This document shows positions 1 through 8,326 of a DNA stretch of 64,000 nt, in pieces. Source of the DNA: an uncultured Collinsella sp. (lineage in GTDB: Bacteria; Actinomycetota; Coriobacteriia; Coriobacteriales; Coriobacteriaceae); NCBI GenBank assembly GCA_902470815.1, contig CABRHS010000002.1:89516-153515 (forward strand), in the 5' to 3' direction. The notes under the pieces are model-generated. The model saw only the letters and a list, made by a program, of their open reading frames with translations. It had not been told where the DNA came from and did not search any database. How positions within the stretch are numbered: the stretch's first letter is position 1; each line of letters begins with the position of its first letter. A program made the translations under genes and the position numbers.

Positions 1-240
1 ACATCCGGCAAGACGGGCCCAACCGCCGACGGCCCAGGACAGCGCGGCGCATGAACACGCGAGGCCCGCGAACAGCGCATTGGGAAATGCGCGCGAGCGG
101 GCATCGATGACGGCGGACGCCAGGAGAAGGGCGCCCACGAGCGCGGCAAGCGCGGGAACCGGGCCCGCAGCCGCGAACGACGAGCGGGACACGGCCCCGG
201 CATCGGAGAGCGCCCGCACCGAATATGCAACCCAGCCCAT
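1..240 (-). CDS. Prepilin peptidase (A24 type), C-terminal part beyond window
   Basis: Reverse-strand frame open from an ATG at 240 to the window edge (80 codons, no stop). It reads as a hydrophobic protein. Residues 31-48 form a membrane segment running into VIDARSRAFPNALF (residues 45-58). This matches the first catalytic-aspartate motif of type IV prepilin peptidases (Asp followed by R-x-x-PN on the cytoplasmic face), with Asp46 as the candidate nucleophile. A24 peptidases cleave and may methylate type IV or Tad pilin precursors at the membrane. Only the first third is visible, so the second Asp cannot be checked. It is divergent from the small membrane protein at 352. Confidence 0.6.
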   Translation of the reverse strand, partial: MGWVAYSVRALSDAGAVSRSSFAAAGPVPALAALVGALLLASAVIDARSRAFPNALFAGLACSCAALSWAVGGWARLAGC

Positions 241-311
241 GCTCGACCGCCCCCTCTCGCGAACCGGACCCCATCACAGCGCAACCATACCACGCACCGC
301 GGTGCGACGGG

Positions 312-317
312 TATAAT
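312..317 (+). promoter_or_regulatory. -10 box of the small membrane protein gene
   Basis: A perfect TATAAT sits 35 bases before the ATG at 352; no good -35 is visible. The box overlaps an in-frame upstream ATG (316), which makes that earlier codon an unlikely start. Confidence 0.6.
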
Positions 318-351
318 GACCGCACTGCAAACGCTCGACATCGGGGGAACT

Positions 352-693
352 ATGGACATGCCCACGTTCGATTACAGCACCGCGCCCGATGGGCCTCGGG
401 CAGACGAGCACACGTCGATCGAGCCCGCCGAGCGCCCCGTCATCGAGAGCGCCAGCGCATCGACCGCGCCACAGGAGAACTCATCGAACTTCGCCTATAT
501 CCTCACGGGCGCCGTGCTCGGCGTGATCGCCTTGTTGCTGCTGGCGCTCACCCTCCTCATATTCGGGCTCTTCGACGCGGCCTACAGCTCCCCCGGCCAC
601 ATGGGCGACGGCCTTTCATATTACGAGAGCCACACGCTCGACCGCGACGCCGAGCGTCCCGACGCGGACCTGGATGGCTTCGTGGACGCCTGA
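352..693 (+). CDS. Small single-pass membrane protein, unknown function
   Basis: 113 residues if translation starts at ATG 352, chosen because a G-rich ribosome site lies just upstream and the alternative ATG (316) is part of the -10 box. The N-terminal ~46 residues are acidic, Pro/Ser-rich and probably disordered. Residues 48-75 form one strong transmembrane helix (Leu/Val/Ile-rich). A short acidic tail ends in Asp-rich sequence. No signal peptide and no recognised domain. It is monocistronic and convergent with the glycosyltransferase, sharing a bidirectional terminator. I do not recognise the family. Confidence 0.6.
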   Translation: MDMPTFDYSTAPDGPRADEHTSIEPAERPVIESASASTAPQENSSNFAYILTGAVLGVIALLLLALTLLIFGLFDAAYSSPGHMGDGLSYYESHTLDRDAERPDADLDGFVDA

Positions 694-723
694 CGCCGCG
701 CGAAATCCCCGCATGCAAGAGAC

Positions 724-763
724 GGGCGGGCCCGAGGCATCACGTCGATGCCCGGGCCCGCCC
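724..763. terminator. Bidirectional hairpin between convergent genes
   Basis: GGGCGGGCCC (724-733) pairs perfectly with GGGCCCGCCC (754-763), extended inward by GCATC/GATGC. It lies between the stops of the small membrane protein (+) and the glycosyltransferase (-). Neither side has a long U tract. Confidence 0.65.
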
Positions 764-792
764 ACCATTCAGCAGATGATGCTCCGCCGCAG

Positions 793-2067
793 CTACTGCG
801 CGCCGTCGAGAACCTGGTCGAGGGTCACGCTCACGTCGTGCGGCGTTGGCACCCAGTCGACTTTGAGGAAGAGCGCCGCGACGGTGAGCGGGATGTACGT
901 GAACATGAAGAGGGGGAACGTGAACAGGTTGGCGATGACGCGCCACCTCTGCGGGCAGTGAATGTGCTTGCGCTCGGTGACGGTGGTGAAGAAGCCCATC
1001 GCGAAGAACGTGAGGTACATGTAGGCGAACATCATGATCACGGAGCCGAACGCCATCTCGATCTCGGCGTCCGTCGCGAGAAAGCCATGGCTGAGCGCGC
1101 CCACGACGATGAACGTCACGTTGACGAGCATGCACATGAGCGTGAGCAGCATGGCGGGGCCGATCACCATGAGCATGTCATAGGCGGCGAACCGGTGGAA
1201 CTTGGCGATTGACGTGAGCATGTGGCGGCCATAGGTGAACAGCACCTGGTAGAACCCCTTGGTCCAACGCATGCGCTGCCTGATTGAGGCCTTGAGGGTC
1301 ACGGGCTGCTCGTCAAAGAACTCGGCGGGCGCGTACCCGATGCGCACACCGTGGATGGCGCAGAACGTCGCGAACTGGATGTCCTCGGTGAGGGTGTGGA
1401 AATCCCAGCCGTGCATGCCCTGGATGATCTTGGACGAGACGAGGTAGCCCGAACCCGAGACGGCGCAGGACGTGCCGCAGATCATTCGGGAGTTGTTGAG
1501 GTAGCGCGCCTCGCGCATGAACCAGGTGGCGTATGCGGCGCTGATCCAGGAGCTGCCGAAATTCTTGGAGTTGCGGTAACTCGTGAGCGCAAGGAACCCC
1601 TGGTCGAAGGCATCGTTCATGACCGAGACGTAGTCGCGCGCGAGCAGGTTGTCCGCATCGAAGATGAAGAACGCCTCGTGCTTGCCGGGGTACTCCTTGA
1701 GGATGCGGTCGAACCCGTAGTCCATGACCCAGCTCTTGCCCTTGCGGGAGAGGTCGTTGCGCTCGTAGACGATGGCGCCGGCATCGCGGGCCGCCTGGGC
1801 GGTGTTGTCGGTGCAGGCGTCCGCGACCACGAAGATGTCGATGAGCTCAGAGGGGTAATCCTGGTCCTTGATCGACTTGACCAGGTTGGCAATGACCGCT
1901 TCCTCGTTATGCGCCGCGATGAAGAACGCGTAGCTGTGCTGCTTCTTCGCGGGGGCGATCTTGACCTCGCCGTGGAAGAGGCCGACAAAGAAATAGACAA
2001 CCTGGTACAAGAAGCACAGGGTGAACACGACCCCGACTATGGTGTTGAAGGCGACGATGGGTGTCAA
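793..2067 (-). CDS. Membrane-bound family 2 glycosyltransferase
   Basis: 424 residues, starting at TTG 2067 behind GGGAGG. One N-terminal membrane helix (about 5-30) is followed by a GT-A catalytic domain and three or so C-terminal helices (from ~290). The family 2 signatures are all present: AAHNEE (51-56), DADN (137-140, metal/UDP-sugar binding), TED (227-229, catalytic base) and Q-R-M-R-W (264-268). The Q-x-x-R-W motif is typical of processive or polyprenyl-acting enzymes such as hyaluronan, chitin and cellulose synthases. A role in making cell-surface polysaccharide is likely, but the sugar and acceptor cannot be inferred. It stands alone, without other polysaccharide genes in view. Confidence 0.85.
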   Translation of the reverse strand: MTPIVAFNTIVGVVFTLCFLYQVVYFFVGLFHGEVKIAPAKKQHSYAFFIAAHNEEAVIANLVKSIKDQDYPSELIDIFVVADACTDNTAQAARDAGAIVYERNDLSRKGKSWVMDYGFDRILKEYPGKHEAFFIFDADNLLARDYVSVMNDAFDQGFLALTSYRNSKNFGSSWISAAYATWFMREARYLNNSRMICGTSCAVSGSGYLVSSKIIQGMHGWDFHTLTEDIQFATFCAIHGVRIGYAPAEFFDEQPVTLKASIRQRMRWTKGFYQVLFTYGRHMLTSIAKFHRFAAYDMLMVIGPAMLLTLMCMLVNVTFIVVGALSHGFLATDAEIEMAFGSVIMMFAYMYLTFFAMGFFTTVTERKHIHCPQRWRVIANLFTFPLFMFTYIPLTVAALFLKVDWVPTPHDVSVTLDQVLDGAQ

Positions 2068-2154
2068 AGGGCCTCCCGGAACGCTTGGACAGATAGGTAG
2101 AGTCTACGCCACAACGGGCCGTCCGCCGGACGCGCGGTGCGCACCCGACCCGGA

Positions 2155-3171
2155 TTACACATCGAGGAGGCCGAGCTGGGGCACGATCAGGTCGCCGGCC
2201 TCCGTGCGACCGAGGGAGCGGTCGTGCAGCTCGTCCAGCGCCGCTGCGAGGTCCCAGGGCAGCTCGTCACGGCAGCTCACGACCTCCCCGGTGACGGGGT
2301 GCTCGAACTGCACGCTCCAGGAATGGAGGAACTGCCGATCCAAGTCGAGGTTCATGCGCTCGTTTCCCTTGCCGTACAGCGGGTCGCCCACGAGCGGATG
2401 GTGGATGTGGCGCATGTGGACGCGTATCTGGTGCGTGCGCCCGGTGTAAAGATGGCACTCCACCAGGGTGTACCCCTCGTCGCCGCGCGCGGGCTCGAAC
2501 CGCTCGAGCACCTTGAACGTGGTAATGGCCTGCCGGGCGAAGGGATCGTCGGAGACGGCCATCTTCACGCGGTCGCGCGTGGAGCGGGCGATGCCCGTGT
2601 TGATGGTGCCCTCGTCCATGACGATCTCACCGTGCACGAGCGTGATGTAGCGACGGTCGAGCGTGCGCGTGCGAATGAGGTTCTGCAGCGCGCGCTGGGT
2701 GTCGTCGTCCTTGGCGGCGAGCATGAGACCCGAGGTGTCGCGGTCGAGTCGGTGCACGATACCGGGGCGGTCCTCACCCTGGACCGTGCCCAGGTGGTCG
2801 AGGCCGCAGTGGTACGCGAGCGCGTTGGCGAGCGTGCCGTCCTCATGCCCGTGGGCGGGATGGCACACCAGGCCGCGCTGCTTGGACAGGACGATCAGGT
2901 AATCGTCCTCGTAGCGGATGTCGAGCGGGATGGCCTGCGGGACGATCACCCCGGGCTCGCGGACGTCGGGGAGCTCGACGGACACGCGATCGCCCTCTGA
3001 CACGGGCTGTTTCTTGGACAGGCAGGTCTCGCCGTTGACGACGACCGCGCCGCCCTCGACGAGCTTGGCGCACGCCGAGCGCGAGGGGCAGGCGTCCTGA
3101 GCTCCCAGGTACGCGTCGAGTCGCTCGCCCGCGAACGAGGCGGGCACCACCAGGTGCAGATCGGTCGCCAT
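2155..3171 (-). CDS. RluA/RluD-family 23S rRNA pseudouridine synthase
   Basis: 338 residues with an N-terminal S4 RNA-binding domain (about 10-70) and a pseudouridine synthase domain. The catalytic motif HRLDRDTSG spans residues 140-148, with Asp143 as the nucleophile. Start chosen at ATG 3171, which overlaps the lspA stop as TAATG, so the two genes are translationally coupled. The lspA-rluD pair is common in Gram-positive bacteria. The family converts specific uridines in 23S rRNA (helix 69 for RluD). The RluD-type assignment rests on the S4 domain and context, not on specificity residues. Confidence 0.88.
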   Translation of the reverse strand: MATDLHLVVPASFAGERLDAYLGAQDACPSRSACAKLVEGGAVVVNGETCLSKKQPVSEGDRVSVELPDVREPGVIVPQAIPLDIRYEDDYLIVLSKQRGLVCHPAHGHEDGTLANALAYHCGLDHLGTVQGEDRPGIVHRLDRDTSGLMLAAKDDDTQRALQNLIRTRTLDRRYITLVHGEIVMDEGTINTGIARSTRDRVKMAVSDDPFARQAITTFKVLERFEPARGDEGYTLVECHLYTGRTHQIRVHMRHIHHPLVGDPLYGKGNERMNLDLDRQFLHSWSVQFEHPVTGEVVSCRDELPWDLAAALDELHDRSLGRTEAGDLIVPQLGLLDV

Positions 3172-3806
3172 TATCGCCCGTCCCTTCCATCGGAACCCCG
3201 CTCCTCGCGCTCGCGCCACGCGCGGGCGCGGTCCCCCCGGCGCTTGGCGCGTCGGGCGGCGGCGCGCTCCTCGCGCGCATCGAGCTCGGCCCCGGCATCG
3301 ACCTTGGCCGCGGGGGAAAGGAACATGAACCCGATGAAGGAAAGCGCGACACCCGCGCAGATGGCGATATCGGCCACGTTGAACACCGGGAAGTCGATGA
3401 AATCGGTGGCGAAGAAGTCGACCACGTACCCCAGCGTCACGCGGTCGAGCGCGTTTCCGAGCGCACCGCCCGCCACGAGCGAGAGACCAAGGACCTCGAG
3501 CCTGGAGACCTGCGGCGAGCGCGCGAGGTACACGGCGATGGCAACGGTCACCACGAGCGCGAACAGGGCGAACATGAGGCCCATGCCCTCACCCAGGCTG
3601 AACGCCGCGCCCGTGTTCGCCACGAAGCGCAGGCTCAAGACGCCCGGGATGACCGGGACGCTCTCCCCCGTCACCATGAGGGTGTTCCTCACGAACACCT
3701 TGCTGATGTAATCGAGCGCGAACACCGTGACCGCCGTGATGAGGGCCACGCTCAAGCGCCACATGCGCGGGGGTTGGAACGCAACGCCCGTCTTCTTCTC
3801 AGCCAA
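3171..3806 (-). CDS. lspA: Lipoprotein signal peptidase (signal peptidase II)
   Basis: About 211 residues, cleaving signal peptides of diacylglyceryl prolipoproteins in the membrane. Four membrane helices are visible. The catalytic aspartates are Asp121 (in GNALDR) and Asp146 (in FNVAD), both in the expected context, and NTGAAFS at 64-70 is also conserved. I chose TTG 3806 because AGAGGTG lies five bases upstream. The longer ATG frame begins inside the tandem repeat region and adds unsupported sequence. A highly basic/acidic, Arg-rich tail (176-211) extends beyond the usual ~165 residues. Coupled to the downstream pseudouridine synthase. Confidence 0.9.
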   Translation of the reverse strand: MAEKKTGVAFQPPRMWRLSVALITAVTVFALDYISKVFVRNTLMVTGESVPVIPGVLSLRFVANTGAAFSLGEGMGLMFALFALVVTVAIAVYLARSPQVSRLEVLGLSLVAGGALGNALDRVTLGYVVDFFATDFIDFPVFNVADIAICAGVALSFIGFMFLSPAAKVDAGAELDAREERAAARRAKRRGDRARAWREREERGSDGRDGR

Positions 3807-3829
3807 GTAGACACCTCTCGTCGATCTGC

Positions 3830-3863
3830 GATGTGCAATCGGGGTGGATGTGCAATCGGGGTC
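3830..3863. repeat. 17-bp tandem duplication upstream of lspA
   Basis: GATGTGCAATCGGGGT occurs twice head-to-tail (3830-3845 and 3847-3862). It is followed by a near-palindrome GTGCGAATTGCAC around 3867-3879. It lies in the ileS-lspA intergenic region. Function unknown. Confidence 0.6.
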
Positions 3864-3936
3864 GGGTGCGAATTGCACACGGGGAGCGAATTGCGCATCG
3901 ATGCGCGCCTCGCGCAAGAACCCGATCGCACACCCC

Positions 3937-3975
3937 CGAGGCCCGGACGGGAGCGATATCCCGGCCCGGGCCTCG
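3937..3975 (-). terminator. Hairpin after ileS
   Basis: CGAGGCCCGG (3937-3946) is perfectly complementary to CCGGGCCTCG (3966-3975), about 50 bases past the ileS stop. There is no clear U tract, so the terminator call is moderate. Confidence 0.5.
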
Positions 3976-4022
3976 TCGTATTCAATCCGTATGCGCCGGC
4001 CGCATGCGCCGGCGATCAGCGC

Positions 4023-6824
4023 CTACGCGAGGGCGGCGGCGCAGCGGTCGCAGATGTGCGCGTGCTCGCCGTGGGCGCCCGTGGACTCGCGGAAGTTCCA
4101 GCAGCGGTCGCAGGCCTCGCCATGCGCGGCCTCGATCTCGGCGGTGAACTCCTCGCCCTGCTCGAGTTCGACCTCAGAGACGATGTAGAACTCGGCGAGG
4201 TCGACGGCCTTGTCGCCCGTGAGCAGAGCGTAGGCATCGGCCGGGGCGGTGGCCTTCACGCGGACCTGCTGGCTCTTGGTGAAGGTGCCCTCGGCGCGCG
4301 CGGCCTCGATGGCCTTGGTGACCACGCCGCGGAGCTCGAGCGACGCCTCGAGCACGCCGGCAAACTCGTTGGCCTGCTCGAGCGTGATGGGGCTCTTGTA
4401 CCAATCGAGCAGGGCCGCGTACTCCTGGTTGTCACGGCAACCGGCGGGAGCGAACTCCATGGCCTCGTCGACCGTGTAGGACAGGATGGGCTGCAGATCG
4501 CGCATGAGCATGGAGAGCAGCTCGGCCACGACGGTCTGCGCGCTGCGCATCTCGTGGCTGCCGGGCTTCTCGCAGTACAGGCGGTCCTTCAGCGCGTCGA
4601 GGTAGACGTTGGAGAGCTCGGTGACCACGAAGTCGTACAGCGTGCGGTACGCGCGGTTGAACTCGAAGCCCTCGTACGCGGCGTCGACCTCGGCCTGCAC
4701 CTGCGTGAGGCGGGCGAGCATGAGCTTGTCGAGCGGCATGAGCTCGTCGAAGGCCACGCCGTCGGTCGTGGGCTCGAACTGACCCTCGAGCACGGACAGC
4801 AGGAAGCGCAGCGTGTTGCGGAAGCGGCGGTACGCGTCGGACGTGCGGGCGAGGATCTCGGTGTCGCAGGCGACGTCGGTGGAGGTGTCCACGGAGGCTA
4901 CCCACAGACGGATGATGTCGGCGCCCATCTCATCGCAGATCTTGTTGGGGTCGATCACGTTACCGAGCGACTTGGACATCTTGCGGCCCTGGCCGTCGAG
5001 GGTGAAGCCCTGGGAGATAACGGCCTTGTACGGAGCGATGCCGTTGGTGCCCACGGAGGTCAGCAGCGAGGACTGGAACCAGCCGCGGTGCTGGTCGGAG
5101 CCCTCGAGGTAGACGTCCGCCGGGTACTTGAGCTCGGGGCGGTACTCGCACACGGCCTTCCAGGACACACCGGAGTCCCACCACACGTCGAGGATGTCAC
5201 GATCGGCCTTGAGGTGATGGCCGCCGCACTTGGGACACACGCAGGCGTCACCGAGGTAGGACTCGGGCGCATCGGTGAACCAAGCGTCGGAACCCTTCTC
5301 GTGGAACAGCGCGATGACGGCGTCGAGCGTGTCGTCGTTCATGATCTTCTCGCCGCAGTCGGCGCAGGTGAAGGACGGGATCGGCACGCCCCAGTTGCGC
5401 TGACGGGAGATGCACCAGTCGGGGCGCTGTTCCACCATGGCGCCGATGCGGTTGACGGCGTGCTCGGGATACCAGGACACGTGGTTACGAACCTGGTCGA
5501 GCGCCTGCTCGCGCAGGCCGGTCTTATCCATGGAGACGAACCACTGGTCGGTGGCGCGGAAAAGCACCGGGTTCTTGCAGCGCCAGCAGTGCGGGTAGCT
5601 GTGGGTGATCTTGACCTCGGCCACGAGCATGCCGCGGTCGCGCAGGAACTGGATGATGTGCGGGTTGGCCTCGTCGGTGTCCATGCCGGAGAACGGGCCG
5701 CCAGCACCGAACTCGTCGCCGTTGTAGAAGCGACCGTCGTCGTCGACGGGCATGCAGACGTCCATGCCCTCCTTCATGCAGACGTAGTAGTCGTCCACGC
5801 CGTGGCCGGGCGAGTTGTGGACGATACCGGTACCGTCCTCGGTGCCCACGTAGTCGGCCAGTAGGGCGACGCCCTCGACGCCGTCGAAGACGGGCTGCTT
5901 GTAATGCAAGTGATCGAGCACCTCAGCGGGCACCTCATAGGGCTTGCCGTCGACCATCACGGGGGTGACGTCCCAGCCGGCGATGCCGCAGACCTTCTCG
6001 GCCAGGTCCTTGAGCATGATCTCGGCGCGGCCGTCGTGCTCGATTGCGCAGTAAATCGCCTCGGGCTTGAGAGAGACCGCCTGGTCAGACGGGATGGTCC
6101 AGGGCGTGGTGGTCCAGATCACGAAGTCGACCGGGCCGTCAAAGGACTCGAGGCCGGCGGGCTTGCTCGTGAGCTCGAAGCGCACGTAGATGGACGGGCT
6201 CGTCTCGTCGGCGTACTCGATCTCGGCCTCCGCGAGCGCGGTGTGGCAGTGCTTGCACCAATGGACCGGCTTGTGACCGCGGTAGACCATGCCACGGTCG
6301 AACATGGCCTTGAACGCCTCGATGTCGGCGGCGTCGTGCTGGTGATAGAGCGTGAGGTAGGGGTTGTCCCAGTCGCCCAGGACGCCCAGGCGCTTGAAGC
6401 CCTCGCGCTGCAGGTCGATGTTCTCGACGGCGAACTTGTTACAGAGCTCGCGAATCTCGGCCGTGGAGGCCTGATTGAACTTCTCGGTGCCCATCTGGGT
6501 CTCGACCTTATGCTCAATGGGCTGGCCGTGGCAGTCCCAACCGGGCACGTACGGGGTCTCGTAGCCCTGCATGGCCTTGTAGCGGTTGATCATGTCCTTG
6601 GCGATCTTGTTCATCGCGTGGCCCAGGTGGATGGGGCCGTTGGCGTAGGGAGGACCGTCGTGCAGGACGAACTTCTCATGGCCCTCGTTCTTTTTGAGCA
6701 TGAGTTCGTACACGTGGTTCTGCTGCCAGCGCTTGAGGCGCTCCGGCTCGCGCTGCGCCAGGGCCGCCCTCATGGGGAACTTGGTCTTGGGCAGGTTCAT
6801 GGTCTGCTTGTACTCGTTCGCCAC
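4023..6824 (-). CDS. ileS: Isoleucyl-tRNA synthetase
   Basis: About 933 residues, a class I synthetase attaching isoleucine to tRNA-Ile in the cytoplasm. The HIGH-type motif (HLGHA, preceded by PYANGPI), a large CP1 editing domain with the Thr-rich WTTTPWTIP segment, and the KMSKS motif are all present. The C-terminal zinc finger is CDRCWNF followed by CDRC. GTG 6824 is chosen because GAGGGG lies just upstream and the resulting N-terminus (ANEYKQTMNLPKT) is the family's usual one. The gene sits under an isoleucine T-box. Confidence 0.97.
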   Translation of the reverse strand: MANEYKQTMNLPKTKFPMRAALAQREPERLKRWQQNHVYELMLKKNEGHEKFVLHDGPPYANGPIHLGHAMNKIAKDMINRYKAMQGYETPYVPGWDCHGQPIEHKVETQMGTEKFNQASTAEIRELCNKFAVENIDLQREGFKRLGVLGDWDNPYLTLYHQHDAADIEAFKAMFDRGMVYRGHKPVHWCKHCHTALAEAEIEYADETSPSIYVRFELTSKPAGLESFDGPVDFVIWTTTPWTIPSDQAVSLKPEAIYCAIEHDGRAEIMLKDLAEKVCGIAGWDVTPVMVDGKPYEVPAEVLDHLHYKQPVFDGVEGVALLADYVGTEDGTGIVHNSPGHGVDDYYVCMKEGMDVCMPVDDDGRFYNGDEFGAGGPFSGMDTDEANPHIIQFLRDRGMLVAEVKITHSYPHCWRCKNPVLFRATDQWFVSMDKTGLREQALDQVRNHVSWYPEHAVNRIGAMVEQRPDWCISRQRNWGVPIPSFTCADCGEKIMNDDTLDAVIALFHEKGSDAWFTDAPESYLGDACVCPKCGGHHLKADRDILDVWWDSGVSWKAVCEYRPELKYPADVYLEGSDQHRGWFQSSLLTSVGTNGIAPYKAVISQGFTLDGQGRKMSKSLGNVIDPNKICDEMGADIIRLWVASVDTSTDVACDTEILARTSDAYRRFRNTLRFLLSVLEGQFEPTTDGVAFDELMPLDKLMLARLTQVQAEVDAAYEGFEFNRAYRTLYDFVVTELSNVYLDALKDRLYCEKPGSHEMRSAQTVVAELLSMLMRDLQPILSYTVDEAMEFAPAGCRDNQEYAALLDWYKSPITLEQANEFAGVLEASLELRGVVTKAIEAARAEGTFTKSQQVRVKATAPADAYALLTGDKAVDLAEFYIVSEVELEQGEEFTAEIEAAHGEACDRCWNFRESTGAHGEHAHICDRCAAALA

Positions 6825-6852
6825 GAATACCCCTCTCTGTTGTGGGCGCATG

Positions 6853-6891
6853 AAAAAAGCGCCCGTCCTAGCTCAAGCTGGGACGAAGCGC
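6853..6891 (-). terminator. Intrinsic terminator of the ileS T-box
   Basis: On the reverse strand GCGC-TT-CGTCCCAGC, a UUGA loop, then GCTAGGACGGGCGC forms a long hairpin followed directly by six U. It is the off-state arm of the T-box and ends 28 bases before the ileS start codon. Confidence 0.9.
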
Positions 6892-7140
6892 GTATGGATG
6901 CGGGAAGCAGACCCGCGTGCGTTTCGCTATACCACCCAGCTCAAAGGTTCGCGCGTTCGCGCTCCCCTCGTACTCGGCTGGTCAGTCACGACGACCATCC
7001 CGGCGACGCCTACTGGGCGCGAACGCGCCGTTGGGGCCGCGGCTCCGGGGTGATATTCGGTTCGGCCGCACGCACCCGGATCGCAGCATCCCGGGCTCTC
7101 TTCGCCGTGCGGGTCCGACCTACTCGTCCCCATCAACGCC
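6853..7140 (-). promoter_or_regulatory. T-box riboswitch (Ile specifier) controlling ileS
   Basis: The reverse strand upstream of ileS carries the ordered parts of a T-box leader. GGGGACGAGTAGG (5' side of Stem I with the AGTA element) lies near 7120-7132, and an AGAGAG distal-loop element near 7097-7102. A specifier loop GAATATCACC has ATC, an isoleucine codon, at 7052-7054. The T-box core TGGGTGGTATAGCG (6925-6938) carries the UGGU bulge that reads the tRNA acceptor end. A terminator with a U6 run follows. Uncharged tRNA-Ile is expected to favour the antiterminator and switch ileS on. Confidence 0.9.
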
Positions 7141-7151
7141 TGTGATTCAGC

Positions 7152-7160
7152 ATGATAGCA
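7152..7160 (-). promoter_or_regulatory. Extended -10 promoter of the ileS leader
   Basis: Reverse strand TGCTATCAT: a TATCAT -10 with the TGn extension, placed just before the 5' end of Stem I. No -35 is recognisable. The flanking CTACGTGCTATC is shared with the valS upstream region. Confidence 0.55.
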
Positions 7161-7216
7161 CGTAGAACTCGGCCAATTCCCGCAAAGTCTCGCACCGCGC
7201 CGTTTCAACACGCGCC

Positions 7217-7558
7217 TCAACGGCGTCTCTTGGCCCGAACGCCGACACGCAGCGACCCAAAAACGATACTTGCGATCAAGAGCACCAAGCCCGCCAGGTA
7301 CACTTGCTCCCCCACGAGCTCTTGGCCTGTGATATTTCGCTCTGTATACAGCCCAACGACCATGAGCGCCAGTCCCACCGCGCACCCTAGTGTCAAACCG
7401 CCCATACCGCGGCACAGCTCGTGCTCGTCATAGCGCGACCGCTGACTGGACGAGGCGGTATTGAATCCAGCGACAAAGATCGATCCATGACCGCTCAAGA
7501 ACAAAAGGCTTAATCCAAGAGACAGGGCAGCCAAAGACGCTGTCACCAGCACGTCCAT
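7217..7558 (-). CDS. DUF3784-family small membrane protein
   Basis: 113 residues from ATG 7558, which has GGGAGG seven bases upstream. Three membrane helices (about 5-22, 54-72, 86-103). Between helices 1 and 2 lies the family signature FVAGFNTASSSQRSRYDEHEL (residues 28-48), matching the DUF3784 pattern (AGYNT followed by a charged YD-x-x-x-L stretch). Basic C-terminal tail RAKRRR. Function of the family is unknown. The gene is monocistronic, between the ileS leader and a repeat element. Confidence 0.7.
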   Translation of the reverse strand: MDVLVTASLAALSLGLSLLFLSGHGSIFVAGFNTASSSQRSRYDEHELCRGMGGLTLGCAVGLALMVVGLYTERNITGQELVGEQVYLAGLVLLIASIVFGSLRVGVRAKRRR

Positions 7559-7653
7559 GGTGGACCTCCCAACACAATGCACGTCGAAATCACCCTTGAT
7601 GCAGCATATCATTGACTAAACAAGGGCGTCCTTAGACCATGCCTACGTGAGAT

Positions 7654-7807
7654 GTGCTGCAAAAATCCCTTGCTGTAAGGCGATTTTCAATAAGCTCAGA
7701 ATCAGGCGCTCGCACAAAACCTCGACCTGCCAAAGCAATGGCAGCATCGGCACCCAGAGATGATCTATTACTGATAGCGTTTTACTCAAGGGGAATAGTG
7801 CAGCAAC
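7654..7807. repeat. MITE-like ~150-bp repeat, copy A
   Basis: The left end TGCTGCAAAAATCCCTTGC and the right end (reverse complement TTGCTGCACTATTCCCCTTG) are imperfect terminal inverted repeats of about 23 bp. Two further copies (37969-38123 and 39440-39590) share both ends, similar length and ACCTGC at internal offset ~70. The right end lies 15 bases from the DUF523 stop codon. No clear target duplication. Confidence 0.7.
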
Positions 7808-7821
7808 TTCCGCGTCAGCTC

Positions 7822-8259
7822 TCACAGATCCGATGCATCGACCAGCTTGACGTCGGATTCTGCCAGTGCTCGGGCGAACAGGCCGCGTCCTTCGACGAGC
7901 CTTCCGGTGAACGTGCCGTCGTAAACCTGATGCACTCCGCAGCTCGGGCTGCGCGACTGCAGGACGGCGGCGGCCAACTCACCCGCCTCGATATACCGCT
8001 CGAGCCGCGACATCTCGGCCGCGACCCCCGCGCGATACTCGGCATCCACGCTGACGCCCAGGTCGTTCACGACCTTCCCGTCGACGATCTCCGCGGGAGG
8101 ACGGGGCGTGGGAAGGCCGCCCGCAACCTCGGGACACACCGCAATGACCTCGACCTCGGGATGCTTCGCCAACTCGGAGAGCAGGCGCTCGCTGCGGTTA
8201 TTGCCGCCGCTGTATTTGCAGTTCTCGCCCAACAGGCATGCGCTTACCGCGATCTTCAT
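7822..8259 (-). CDS. DUF523 family protein
   Basis: 145 residues starting at ATG 8259, behind GGGAGG. Conserved features of DUF523 are visible: ACLLGENCKYSGG near the N-terminus (7-19), VCPEVAGGLPTPRPPAEI, and QSRSPSCG in the C-terminal third. The paired cysteines (Cys8, Cys14 and the one in CPEV and SPSCG) suggest metal or Fe-S binding, which is inference. In other genomes DUF523 occurs alone or fused to DUF1722; biochemical function unknown. It follows rpsT on the same strand but lies beyond that gene's terminator. Confidence 0.85.
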   Translation of the reverse strand: MKIAVSACLLGENCKYSGGNNRSERLLSELAKHPEVEVIAVCPEVAGGLPTPRPPAEIVDGKVVNDLGVSVDAEYRAGVAAEMSRLERYIEAGELAAAVLQSRSPSCGVHQVYDGTFTGRLVEGRGLFARALAESDVKLVDASDL

Positions 8260-8273
8260 GGTACCTCCCATGC

Positions 8274-8300
8274 AAAACGGGCCCCGCAAGCGGGACCCGT
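8274..8300 (-). terminator. Intrinsic terminator of rpsT
   Basis: Reverse strand ACGGGTCCCGC, loop TTGC, GGGGCCCGT then TTTT. It starts about 27 bases past the rpsT stop and just precedes the DUF523 ribosome site. Confidence 0.85.
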
Positions 8301-8326
8301 CGAAGAACAAGCTATGTTGCGAAACC

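Noticed and set aside
3774..5864. Very long forward frame opposite ileS
   Set aside because: High-GC antisense shadow: the reverse strand encodes full-length IleRS with all motifs. The same applies to long forward frames opposite infB, leuS, thrS, rpoD and valS.
7643..7825. 60-codon reverse frame across repeat copy A
   Set aside because: Covers the repeat and its inverted ends; no ribosome site, and composition matches non-coding DNA.
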